Assembly: GCA_013375455.1 (NCBI GenBank)
Contig: JABXJT010000013.1
Span: 1-64,000 of the forward strand
Length of the DNA stretch: 64,000 nucleotides
Direction of reading: 5' to 3'
Origin: Candidatus Helarchaeota archaeon
GTDB lineage: Archaea > Asgardarchaeota > Lokiarchaeia > Helarchaeales > HEL-GB-A
Shown here: positions 34,957 to 42,830 of the stretch, one piece after another
Layout: each line of letters begins with the position of its first letter
Numbering within the stretch: position 1 is the first letter of the stretch
Notes under the pieces: model-generated
Database searches by the model: none
The model's input: the letters and a program-made list of their open reading frames with translations, nothing else
What the model was told of the DNA's origin: nothing
Position numbers and translations under genes: made by a program

Positions 34957-36201
34957 TTAGATCAAGAATTGAGATTCCCATTCTGACAATATTTTTCGTA
35001 AAATCTCGTATAACCCCTTCTCCTCATTCGTCCAATTCTGAAGAATATCAGAACTTTCTTTCTCTGTCGTTGCGGCCAAGCGCAGGAGCTTATAGAAGCG
35101 ACGAGATATTACATCTCGCAATAAAGACTTCATCTTTTTTATCTTTTCTAATACAAGTAAATCTGGATTTTTCTTATTTTGTTCCGTTAATTCAAGCAGG
35201 CTTTCATGAATTTTCACGTAAAAATTTGGATCAATTGGGGTCAACTGAGGGTTCGGAAGCTCACGGTATAAAATTTTATGTAAATCTCCCGGTTGGATCG
35301 GTTTTAAATCAATAAATTTAGCGTAATTCTGATTTACCAAGATTTTCGCCTGCCAATACGGTAACTTGACTTCATCCCCCTTCTTGAATGGACCGATTTT
35401 CTCATCATCTGAAATTTCAAGGACATCACAATCCTTTTTCATCTTAATCCGCTCTAGATGATGTCGCCATTCAAAGATGAAGTCTTTCACGTTCATTCCC
35501 TTGTTTTTAAAATTCTTACTGGTATAATATTTTAGTATCAGAGTTTTAAAGCATTCCCAATTATCGTAATGGTAAGGAACTGAGTTGGTAAATTTAAATA
35601 AATCCTTCCATTCATTCTCGAGGAAGTCGTCTCCTGACTTTTCTTTAAGAACGTCTGGCACTCGAGGCTCACTAAACACCGCATATTCTCTAAACAAGAA
35701 GGATTCACAGCAGTAGCAATAGTTCGTGTCAGTTTCATTATAGAACCCGCATTTCATGCAAAGTCCGAGCGTTTCCAATGATTGACGAATTAAGCCAATT
35801 GGAAAGCTCGATAGAATGCCATGCAATTCAATGGCATTTCCTGCTTCAACGCCCCGACAATTCCTATGAACACGAATGAGTTCTGACAGGACCTTTTGTG
35901 AAATCGCCGAGGAATGGAATCCAGAAATAATTATCACGCTTTGCTCTCCACTATGTTCATCAATTTTCTTTCTTTTTGTCGTTATTTGAATTCCCACCCT
36001 CTCCCCAAAGACCCAGTATGGCGGCTCCTTCCTCACACCATCGCTCTTTCGCCAATGTTTCTGTCTCTCAGGATTTGGGCACGCGTGCACCTCAGGTAAC
36101 TTATGATCGATGCAAAAGACTAAGCCACAATACTTGCATCGAAAGCCTAGCTCTCCAACGAGCGCCCCACAGTTCTCGCAATTGTCTTTAAAAGCCCTCA
36201 C
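34957..36201 (-). CDS. AN1 zinc finger-GINS fusion protein
   Basis: A 414-residue, apparently three-part protein. Residues about 8-45 match the AN1 pattern exactly: C-x2-C-x10-C-x2-C-x4-C-x2-H-x5-H-x-C. A middle region carries a zinc knuckle pair (CMKCGFYNETDTNYCYCC). The C-terminal about 145 residues are of the archaeal GINS type: FKKGDEVKLPYWQAKILV, PGDLHKILYREL, then the helical LLRDVISRRFYKLLRLA. GINS bridges MCM and Cdc45/RecJ in the archaeal CMG complex. It starts with GTG 36201 directly behind GGAGG and stands 200 bases upstream of mcm on the same strand, so both are likely co-regulated. I know of no established family with an AN1 finger on GINS. Confidence 0.75.
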   Translation of the reverse strand: MRAFKDNCENCGALVGELGFRCKYCGLVFCIDHKLPEVHACPNPERQKHWRKSDGVRKEPPYWVFGERVGIQITTKRKKIDEHSGEQSVIIISGFHSSAISQKVLSELIRVHRNCRGVEAGNAIELHGILSSFPIGLIRQSLETLGLCMKCGFYNETDTNYCYCCESFLFREYAVFSEPRVPDVLKEKSGDDFLENEWKDLFKFTNSVPYHYDNWECFKTLILKYYTSKNFKNKGMNVKDFIFEWRHHLERIKMKKDCDVLEISDDEKIGPFKKGDEVKLPYWQAKILVNQNYAKFIDLKPIQPGDLHKILYRELPNPQLTPIDPNFYVKIHESLLELTEQNKKNPDLLVLEKIKKMKSLLRDVISRRFYKLLRLAATTEKESSDILQNWTNEEKGLYEILRKILSEWESQFLI

Positions 36202-36264
36202 CCTCCGTGAGAAATGCTTGGATTTTAAATTTTAACTGGTCATCCCGGACCAATGCAATCCCTC

Positions 36265-37803
36265 TTACTCATTTTTTATTTTTTTAAAGCATTCATCCGC
36301 CTTCAGGTACTCCCCGATCTCCACGTAGAGTTCCCCCAGCAGTTTCCACGCTTGGCTGTTGGTCGGGTCTTTTTCAAGAGCGTTCTCGCAGCCTTCGATT
36401 GCTTTTTTGTATTTTCCCAAAGATTTGTGTTCAAGAGCCTGGGCAATCCAAGGAGTTATTTTTTTTCCGGAAGATTTTTTCTGAGAACTAGTTTTTGATG
36501 GAGTCTCAATAATTTTACCTCCTCTATAGCTTGGTCTTGGTGGTTTCCGGCTTTTCCCCTCTTTTTTAGCCTTAGTTGGTTGAAATTTTTCTTTATTGAA
36601 AGATTTTTTTGAACGAACATCTCGAGCTTGAAATAAATACTTAAAATAATAGCTTAGAGCATAACCTGCTGCCTTATAGTTATCAATAGCTTCAAATTTT
36701 TTATGTGCGCTCAGTAATTTCCCTGATGCGCTGGTAAAATCGCCCATCTGGGCGTAGGTAATCCCCGTATTCATCAAAAGAAGTGCTTCTCCATCTGCAT
36801 ATCCTTCCTTTCGAGAAATTTTCAACCCATCCTGATAATTTTTTAATGCTTTTGGCCAATCGCGTTTTCTTTGATAAATGCTTCCTATCGTGTTCAATAG
36901 AATCACTTCTTGTTCTTTAATTCCTAGTTCTTGTATTATCTTGAGTGCCTCTCGGCAATACTTCAAAGCCAAAGTAAATTCGTCTCCTCCAAGATAAATA
37001 ATCCCAATATTACCCAAACACGATAACTCCCCCTCCTTTTTCCCAAGTTCTCGGTAAATCCTGAGTGAATCTTTCAGATAATTTAAAGCTGCTTCTGATT
37101 CATTCATGTTATGGTAGGTTGCCGCTATAGCGGCTAATACTTGTGCTTCCCCCTCAAAATCCTTTGTTTCCCTATGAATCTCTAATGCTTCTTCATAATA
37201 TTTCAGGGCTGTAAGTTCATCGTTCTTATATTCATAGATTCCTCCAATATTGAAGAGGATTGATGCTTCACCTTTCCTATTTTTGATTTGTTTATAAATT
37301 TTCAGCGCTTTTTGTTGGTATTTGGAAGCTGAATCAAAGTCCTTTTTTTCTAAATAAATTAGGCCTAATTCAGTTAAAACCAAGGCTTCGTCCATATCAT
37401 TTCCTAATTCTTTGTAAATGGTCAATGCGTTCTGGTATTTTATTAATGCGTCCTCAAAATCTCCTTTTTTACATAAAACACTACCAATCTCGCTTAAAAT
37501 GTTTGCTTCGCCGTATTTGTCTTTTTGATCAGAATGAATCTTTAGTTGTTCTTTTAAGTTTATTAATTTTTCATCTAAATTTCCTTTTTTAGGATAAAGA
37601 AATTTGCTGCTTATTTTTGTTACTCTCGCCTTTTGAAAACCCGGAAAATATACCCTCTCTGATAGAATTTTCTTCTTTATATTTGGGAAATATTCACAAT
37701 TATGTCTTTCAGGAATGCGGTGCTTATAGCAGAAATACTTCTGACAATACTTACAATAGGAAGGATTCTGTAGAGACATGCCACACTCTGCACATAATTT
37801 CAA
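36265..37803 (-). CDS. AN1 zinc finger-TPR repeat protein
   Basis: A 512-residue protein. The N-terminal 37 residues form an AN1 finger (C-x2-C-x8-C-x2-C-x4-C-x2-H-x5-H-x-C). Residues about 85-375 contain seven or more TPR units with the GxIYxxxxDFxxALxYYxxAL pattern (for example GSVLCKKGDFEDALIKYQNAL), and a further TPR pair closes the protein after a Lys/Ser-rich linker. TPR arrays of this kind (Rapsyn/LGN-like) bind partner proteins. Start is TTG 37803, forced by an in-frame stop two codons upstream. Its stop is 63 bases before the AN1-GINS gene, so they are probably in one operon and may share a partner through the AN1 fingers. Confidence 0.8.
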   Translation of the reverse strand: MKLCAECGMSLQNPSYCKYCQKYFCYKHRIPERHNCEYFPNIKKKILSERVYFPGFQKARVTKISSKFLYPKKGNLDEKLINLKEQLKIHSDQKDKYGEANILSEIGSVLCKKGDFEDALIKYQNALTIYKELGNDMDEALVLTELGLIYLEKKDFDSASKYQQKALKIYKQIKNRKGEASILFNIGGIYEYKNDELTALKYYEEALEIHRETKDFEGEAQVLAAIAATYHNMNESEAALNYLKDSLRIYRELGKKEGELSCLGNIGIIYLGGDEFTLALKYCREALKIIQELGIKEQEVILLNTIGSIYQRKRDWPKALKNYQDGLKISRKEGYADGEALLLMNTGITYAQMGDFTSASGKLLSAHKKFEAIDNYKAAGYALSYYFKYLFQARDVRSKKSFNKEKFQPTKAKKEGKSRKPPRPSYRGGKIIETPSKTSSQKKSSGKKITPWIAQALEHKSLGKYKKAIEGCENALEKDPTNSQAWKLLGELYVEIGEYLKADECFKKIKNE

Positions 37804-37861
37804 TATTCAATTCACCATTACAAACATCATCAATCTTCTTTTTTTAATGATTTAATGGCAT

Positions 37862-38788
37862 TTATAATTTGATACTCCGGTAAAACATGTCATCATCATA
37901 CTTAACCGTCCGTGCGGAGGGCTTTCCCCGCCTTGTAACTACTTTAATGACTGCAATGATCACTGCCACTGCAATGATCCCCAGTAAAACAAAAATCAGG
38001 TACCAAGGGCTCCCATCCCCTCCGTACTGCCACTCCGGGCTGCGGAACTCCAACGTGTAGAGTCCCGCCCCACTTCTCCCTCGGAGGACCACCGCGTGCG
38101 GGCCGGTCTTGCTGGCTTCCCAGAAGATCCGCTCATCCCCGCCAGCACCCGCGTCATCCGCCATCTCCACATAGGAAGTCGCATCGCCCACCTGCCCAGA
38201 ATTCAAGTAATAAACGTAAATCGCAAAGTCAGCGCCAGCAGGGACGGCGAGGCTGAGGTTGTACCAGTACCCCGCCGTGAGGGAGACTTGGTAGGTCTCG
38301 AGGTATTCCGAGTCGTTGAGGGTCCCGCCCACCACATCGTCAATGGCGAGGGAGTGGTCGGTCGCCTCCCATTCGGTGTAGGCGTCACCGGCAGTGGAGT
38401 AGGTGTGGACGGTCGGGTAGAGCTTCTGGTTGGTGGCTGGCCGAACGATGACCCAATCCGCCCCCGCCACAAGGGTGGTGTATCCCGGGTCCAGGTAGAG
38501 GAACACGTCGAAGTTGTCGCTCGGATCAACGGGGTGCGTCCAAATGACGTGGTAATAACTTGGAGACGCGTTCTCCGTGATATAATAGTAGTCACGAACC
38601 GAGCCGTACCATTCTGGCACTGATACGTCATTCAATAATGGATCAGGCAGGTCTGGATCGGTTGATGCTGTCGCATTTAATCGTGATAGAAAAGGTGGAG
38701 ATTTAATCTTAAAATCTCTTCCGAGAAAGATCGAAAATCCCAAAACCAGTAAAAAAACGAAAAACAACGTATGTCGAGTTTTTGCCAT
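37862..38788 (-). CDS. Exported protein with prepeptidase C-terminal-like domain, GC-rich
   Basis: A 308-residue exported protein. ATG 38788 gives a signal-anchor (HTLFFVFLLVLGFSIFLG). The ectodomain ends in a beta-sandwich of PPC type (TYQVSLTAGYWYNLSLAVP, then ADFAIYVYYL and GPHAVVLRGRSGAGLYTLEF), followed by a single transmembrane helix and a basic tail, so the bulk faces outward. From about 38000 to 38620 the base composition is well above 50% GC and third positions are G/C, unlike the AT-rich neighbours and unlike the gene's own two ends. That suggests recent transfer or recombination of the central part. Confidence 0.7.
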   Translation of the reverse strand: MAKTRHTLFFVFLLVLGFSIFLGRDFKIKSPPFLSRLNATASTDPDLPDPLLNDVSVPEWYGSVRDYYYITENASPSYYHVIWTHPVDPSDNFDVFLYLDPGYTTLVAGADWVIVRPATNQKLYPTVHTYSTAGDAYTEWEATDHSLAIDDVVGGTLNDSEYLETYQVSLTAGYWYNLSLAVPAGADFAIYVYYLNSGQVGDATSYVEMADDAGAGGDERIFWEASKTGPHAVVLRGRSGAGLYTLEFRSPEWQYGGDGSPWYLIFVLLGIIAVAVIIAVIKVVTRRGKPSARTVKYDDDMFYRSIKL

Positions 38789-38952
38789 ACCCGAATAGAC
38801 CTCGTCCTGCTCTACAAAATCCAAAATTTTCCATTCTAATATTTGATATTTTTGATATTTAAACCAGCCGCAGGATGTACGTCCCAGCGCTCATTCATTG
38901 AAAGCCGCCGAATGACATTATTAGAAGCATTTTAGGAATATAAAAAAAAAGG

Positions 38953-39192
38953 TTAGGTATAATAATTATCATACCTAATTTTTGAATCCTTCTGTTCTGG
39001 CGTCGCACCACCTGTTTCCTCATCGTGAATTTCGTCCTCCAGCCATGTCTTCTCACTATTCTCCTTAACTTCTTTTATAACGGTCCTCAAGATATCCATC
39101 AGTTCGGGATCTTGCATGATTCGACGTTTAAGCAGAGTAACCATTCGATCACCACGAGACTTATCTAGGACAACGCGGGGTCTACCGGTCAA
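38953..39192 (-). CDS. Small basic-acidic hypothetical protein abutting a TnpB remnant
   Basis: A 79-residue frame starting with TTG 39192 (frame is open further upstream into the TnpB remnant). The N-terminal half is basic (GRPRVVLDKSRGDRMVTLLK) and the C-terminal half acidic and polar. It ends in a Tyr-rich tail. It may be the intact 3' part of a gene cut by the insertion of the IS element, since its start coincides with the junction. Coding potential is moderate. Confidence 0.4.
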   Translation of the reverse strand: MTGRPRVVLDKSRGDRMVTLLKRRIMQDPELMDILRTVIKEVKENSEKTWLEDEIHDEETGGATPEQKDSKIRYDNYYT

Positions 39193-39521
39193 AAAAAGCG
39201 GGGGGCAATGGCAAGATTTCCTATGGGCTGTTTAAAACGGCTAATGGGCAAATAATTAACGCTGACGTGAATGGTGCGTACAACATACTCCGCAAAGCCT
39301 TCCCGGAATTTTCGAAGGACGGGATAGAGGGGCTAGAGTTAGCCCCCATTGCCGTGAAATTCTCGAAGAAAACCCAGGATTTCACGCAACTAAAGCAGCT
39401 TGCTAACTTGATCTCCTCGACAGAAGCATTGCCGAAAACCGTGAACGTGGACGGCAGAGAGCTGGGGGGCATAGCGACTGGTGACAGTAGATCAAAAAGT
39501 ATAAAAATTTATACGGATTGA
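39189..39521 (+). pseudogene. TnpB (IS200/IS605 OrfB) C-terminal remnant
   Basis: The frame from about 39189 reads GNGKISYGLFKTANGQI and then INADVNGAYNILRK, the last block of TnpB with the final RuvC aspartate and the NGAYNI helix, followed by a normal-looking C-terminal tail. All earlier domains, including RuvC I/II and the zinc ribbon, are missing, so this is a 5'-deleted transposon gene. No start codon suits. It is immediately followed by the first copy of the 55-bp right-end repeat, which overlaps its last codons. Confidence 0.75.
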
Positions 39522-39547
39522 GCTAGTGTTTACTAGTATTATGCCCC
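39493..39547 (+). repeat. 55-bp IS200/IS605-like right end, copy 1
   Basis: The repeat contains two hairpin elements, GTATAAA-AA-TTTATAC and CTAGT-GTTT-ACTAG, and ends in GCCCC. It is 53/55 identical to the copy at 40291-40345. Position just at the 3' end of a TnpB remnant, with a subterminal hairpin, is what is expected of the right end of an IS200/IS605 element, the region that also yields the omega RNA scaffold. Confidence 0.75.
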
Positions 39548-39630
39548 CAATTTAATAAACTTGCATATCTTAGAATTATTTAAGTTCTCACCAGTACATT
39601 ATTCTTGATCAATAATAATGTGAAAATTAA

Positions 39631-40230
39631 ATGAACGGAGATTATGATCCTAATCAAGTTCCTGAAGACCTTCGTTTTGATGTGGCACATGTTAATGAAT
39701 ATCTCATGAATTACGGTATTAAATGTATATTAGATTTAAATACTGATCCTAAGTACAGTTCTGGTAATTATTATACTATTCCCAATGAGAAGGAGTCTGG
39801 TGTAAAATCCCTCTTTCTACCTGATTTACAAAAACTCGTAAAGAACCATATTGAAAATGATGAAAAATTGTTGATTGAAGTGTTTATTACTGGTGAAATG
39901 CATGAAATATTCATGATTGAGTACCTTAAAGCCGATATTGACCGAATACTTGATGAATTCGATTTGGATTATACCTTTCTTATTGGATTAACTGATAACG
40001 AGCGCCTTGCAGAAACTAAGAAAACTATCCACTTTACTCCTAAACCCCCTCAAGTAAACTATGGTTGGGAAAACGAAGAACAAATGGACGAAAACGATTT
40101 TAAAACACAATTTAATTTCGATCTAAGTTTAATCAAAGATTTAGGAACAATTATCAATATTAATAATGTCCTATTTGATTTCTCTGAAATTGTATATTGG
40201 CAAGCTGCAATTGATGATTATGATTTGTAG
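39631..40230 (+). CDS. Hypothetical acidic protein between two IS right-end repeats
   Basis: A 199-residue acidic soluble protein that I do not recognise. It has Asp/Asn/Tyr-rich sequence (MNGDYDPNQVPEDLRF, YFNFDLS-like strands) and no motif for nuclease, toxin or immunity function. Its AT-rich composition fits the host. It lies between the two 55-bp repeats, so it could be cargo of a non-autonomous IS605-type unit or simply a resident gene flanked by insertions. ATG 39631 is the only good start. Confidence 0.55.
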   Translation: MNGDYDPNQVPEDLRFDVAHVNEYLMNYGIKCILDLNTDPKYSSGNYYTIPNEKESGVKSLFLPDLQKLVKNHIENDEKLLIEVFITGEMHEIFMIEYLKADIDRILDEFDLDYTFLIGLTDNERLAETKKTIHFTPKPPQVNYGWENEEQMDENDFKTQFNFDLSLIKDLGTIININNVLFDFSEIVYWQAAIDDYDL

Positions 40231-40290
40231 AATTCTCCTCTAAGATGGTATCTTGAAAAAATCATTTTCCAGCTGACTTACCTGATTGCC

Positions 40291-40345
40291 CAAAAAGTAT
40301 AAAAATTTATACAGATTGAGCTAGTGTTTACTAGTATCATGCCCC
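40291..40345 (+). repeat. 55-bp IS200/IS605-like right end, copy 2
   Basis: Second copy, differing from copy 1 only by G>A and T>C. It has the same orientation and both hairpins, but no tnpB-like sequence is left beside it. Flanks beyond the GCCCC end differ between copies, which defines the right boundary of the repeated unit. Confidence 0.75.
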
Positions 40346-40407
40346 TCACTGGCTTCACCTTTATATGGGATCGGTTTTAATCGAAAATATAGCGGAGAGC
40401 TTCTCCA

Positions 40408-41637
40408 GTGGTGCAAATTAAAAGTCTTAAATGTTTTCAATGCGGAAAAACATATCCTCCTGAAAAATTAAATGTTCTTTTTAGATGCCCTGATTGTAGA
40501 TCCGGCTTGAATGCAATTTATGATTACGATGCAATCCAAGTTACATTGCTTGGTAATCCGATAATACGGGGGGAGTTTGTTCGTCGACCTCCCCATCATT
40601 GGAAATATTTTTCTTTCTTTCCCATAAAGGACACGACAAAAGTCGTTTCGATGGCGGAGGGTGGGACGCCTTTATTAGAATCCAAAAAAACAACTCAAGA
40701 ATTAGGATTAAATCATCTTTATTTTAAATATGAAGGGGCAAATCCAACGGGCTCTTTCAAGGATCGAGGCTCTACTGTAGAAATTACGAATGCAAATGAA
40801 CATAATGCAAAATCAATTATCTGTGCATCAACAGGAAATATGGGGGCTTCAGTGGCTGCTTATGCTGCAATGGCTGGAATAAAATGCACCATTTTAATAC
40901 CAGAAAACATCCCATCCGAGAAATTAGCACAAATCTATGCGCATGGGGCAAAAATAATTCAGCTTAAAACCAATTTATATCACACCGTGCAGCGCCTATC
41001 TGAAGAAGCCGCTTCCCAATTCAATTATTTCCTCTCTGGCGATTATATCAACCGGACGGAAGGTGAAAAGTCAGTGGGATTTGAAATTATCGACCAACTT
41101 GGCTGGGTTCCCCCCGATTACGTGTTTTGCCCCATTGGTACAGGAACACTCATTTGGGCCATTTGGAAATCTTTCATAGAATTGAAAGAAGTGCGTTTGA
41201 TAGATAAATTACCGAAAATTATCGGCGTTCAAGCCAAGGGTTGCTCCCCAGTAATTGAAGCTTTAGCGAAAAATAAATTGAAAATAACACCCATTGAACA
41301 TCCTAAAACAATTGCCTCGGCGATCCTCTGTCCAGACCCAATTACAGGAAGCGGCGCCATACTTGCCATACAAAACTCGGAAGGGTCTGGTATCGGAGTT
41401 ACTGATGAGGAAATTCTCGAGGCAAGGAACCAGTTGGCTAGAATTGGTCTATTCGCGGAACCATCGGGTGCCGTTAGCTTTGCAGGGCTTTTAAAGATGC
41501 AAGAACGGATTGATTTGAAAAATAAATCAATTGTTTGTGTAGTTACAGGTCACGGTTTAAAAGATGCCCAAACAGGCTTTAAAATTGAGACGAGTTACAT
41601 TGAGCCTGATATTCATGCCCTAAAAGAGGTGCTCTAA
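40408..41637 (+). CDS. thrC: Threonine synthase
   Basis: PLP-dependent conversion of O-phosphohomoserine to threonine. The N-terminal zinc knuckle (CFQCGKTYPPEKL, then FRCPDC) is typical of archaeal ThrC. The PLP-lysine loop is GANPTGSFKDRGS, and the phosphate-binding ASTGNMGASVAAYAA and C-terminal VTGHGLKD are also conserved. The length of 409 residues is normal. Start is GTG 40408. It lies just upstream of the aromatic pathway cluster but is separated from it by a convergent gene. Confidence 0.92.
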   Translation: MVQIKSLKCFQCGKTYPPEKLNVLFRCPDCRSGLNAIYDYDAIQVTLLGNPIIRGEFVRRPPHHWKYFSFFPIKDTTKVVSMAEGGTPLLESKKTTQELGLNHLYFKYEGANPTGSFKDRGSTVEITNANEHNAKSIICASTGNMGASVAAYAAMAGIKCTILIPENIPSEKLAQIYAHGAKIIQLKTNLYHTVQRLSEEAASQFNYFLSGDYINRTEGEKSVGFEIIDQLGWVPPDYVFCPIGTGTLIWAIWKSFIELKEVRLIDKLPKIIGVQAKGCSPVIEALAKNKLKITPIEHPKTIASAILCPDPITGSGAILAIQNSEGSGIGVTDEEILEARNQLARIGLFAEPSGAVSFAGLLKMQERIDLKNKSIVCVVTGHGLKDAQTGFKIETSYIEPDIHALKEVL

Positions 41638-41650
41638 TACTCCCCTGATT

Positions 41651-42592
41651 TTATCTTCTTCTTCGTCTAAAATCAAGGTCGAGTGATTTAGGATGTTCGA
41701 CTTGAATGCGTTTGACTTCTTGTTTCATCGCTTTCTTTAACTCGAAGTCTGATGGAATGACCTTTTGAGCCTGGGGTGAAGTAAATGCTTCAACTCTTTG
41801 ATTTAAAGAATTTGAAACGTACTCATAGAACTGTTCTATGAGAAGATCAGGGCGTCCACCGCCTCGGATTTTATCTGCAAGCATCTTCGCGTCTTTTTCA
41901 AAAAGATCGAGCCTTTCAAGGAGGGCTTTTCTATATTCCTTTCGCAATAAAAGGGTTATTGCAGCATCATATGTCCTCCCACGTGTATGTGGGGCTACAA
42001 TGGAAAACACAAAGACCATCCCAATTCCGTGTTCAAAGGGAAGCACCGATGAGGATTCATGTAGAGCCAAGGAGCGATCAAAACCAGCCGATAAAATTAA
42101 AAGGGATTTTGCAGCAATTTCAAAAATTTCTTGCTCGTTTAGAGATTTTGGCATCCAACTCACTGCGGTTGGTCCTAAATCTCCTGTTTTTGAGTACGCA
42201 ACAGCGACAATTCGATCATCCACTGGTACTTTCTTTGGTTTTGCAGGAGGCGTTTGTAGGTGTTCAAGGAGGACGCTCCCATAATCTCGAGTAATTTGAC
42301 CAAATTTCTGAAGCACCAAATTTTCCAGCGTGTTGGTAATGCAAACGATAAATATTTCTGTGCTTATCTTATAAATGTACAAAAAATAGTTAGAATTCGG
42401 TAAATCCTGTTTAATATAATTATTTATTGGTATGGACGAGTACTGTTTGACTATCTTAGAGATCAAATTATGCGAGCCTTCAGAAAAATTGGAAGCAATA
42501 AATGACCCATTAGCGTCTAAAATTCCAATATTTGTAGGTCGTATCTCATTTAACTCCTGCGCAATCTTGTAGACGGCCTCTTTCAGTTCCAT
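41651..42592 (-). CDS. Two-domain roadblock/longin-like protein
   Basis: A 313-residue soluble protein. Residues about 1-105 look like a roadblock/longin-type fold (NIGILDANGSFIASNF, YFLYIYKISTEIFIVCI). Residues about 125-215 form a second alpha/beta domain (DRIVAVAYSKTGDLGPTAVSW, GIGMVFVFSIVAPHTRG, TYDAAITLLLRKEYRKAL) with longin-like order. The C-terminal tail is basic and ends in RRRRR. Such combinations are partners of small GTPases in Asgard archaea, and a longin-type GTPase gene lies 4.4 kb away in the aro cluster. It is divergent from the aro operon. Assignment by pattern only. Confidence 0.5.
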   Translation of the reverse strand: MELKEAVYKIAQELNEIRPTNIGILDANGSFIASNFSEGSHNLISKIVKQYSSIPINNYIKQDLPNSNYFLYIYKISTEIFIVCITNTLENLVLQKFGQITRDYGSVLLEHLQTPPAKPKKVPVDDRIVAVAYSKTGDLGPTAVSWMPKSLNEQEIFEIAAKSLLILSAGFDRSLALHESSSVLPFEHGIGMVFVFSIVAPHTRGRTYDAAITLLLRKEYRKALLERLDLFEKDAKMLADKIRGGGRPDLLIEQFYEYVSNSLNQRVEAFTSPQAQKVIPSDFELKKAMKQEVKRIQVEHPKSLDLDFRRRRR

Positions 42593-42687
42593 TTTCCACT
42601 TTCTTCTCCTAACATCGTAGAAACGCGGGTTCTCAAGTCTTTCTCAATGTTGTTTGAATTACACGTTAAAAACTAAACTTTTAATGA

Positions 42688-42699
42688 CTTATATATACT
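42688..42699 (-). promoter_or_regulatory. TATA box for the roadblock/longin-like gene
   Basis: Read on the minus strand this is AGTATATATAAG, 96 bases from the start at 42592. It is one half of a 240-base divergent intergenic region. Confidence 0.45.
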
Positions 42700-42768
42700 C
42701 CAAATATTAATATGTTGTTTTTCAAAAATGGATTGTTCCAATTTTTGATTGAACACCCAAAATCACCA

Positions 42769-42780
42769 TTTTTATATAGT
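42769..42780 (+). promoter_or_regulatory. TATA box for the aro operon
   Basis: TTTTTATATAGT lies about 50 bases before the aroA' start at 42831, a good distance for an archaeal promoter with a short leader. Confidence 0.55.
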
Positions 42781-42830
42781 GTATTATTTTTTTTATCTTA
42801 AGAAATTAACAAACCTCAGGTGAAACTTAT

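Noticed and set aside
38096..38623. Long open frame of 175 codons on the plus strand, and another of 142 codons on the minus strand in the same area
   Set aside because: Both overlap the GC-rich part of the exported-protein gene at 37862-38788; long empty frames are expected at high GC, and their sequences are Arg/Pro/Gly-rich without domains.
39548..39630. CRISPR-like or further repeat between the IS ends
   Set aside because: No repeated units are found there; the only repeats are the two 55-bp ends.
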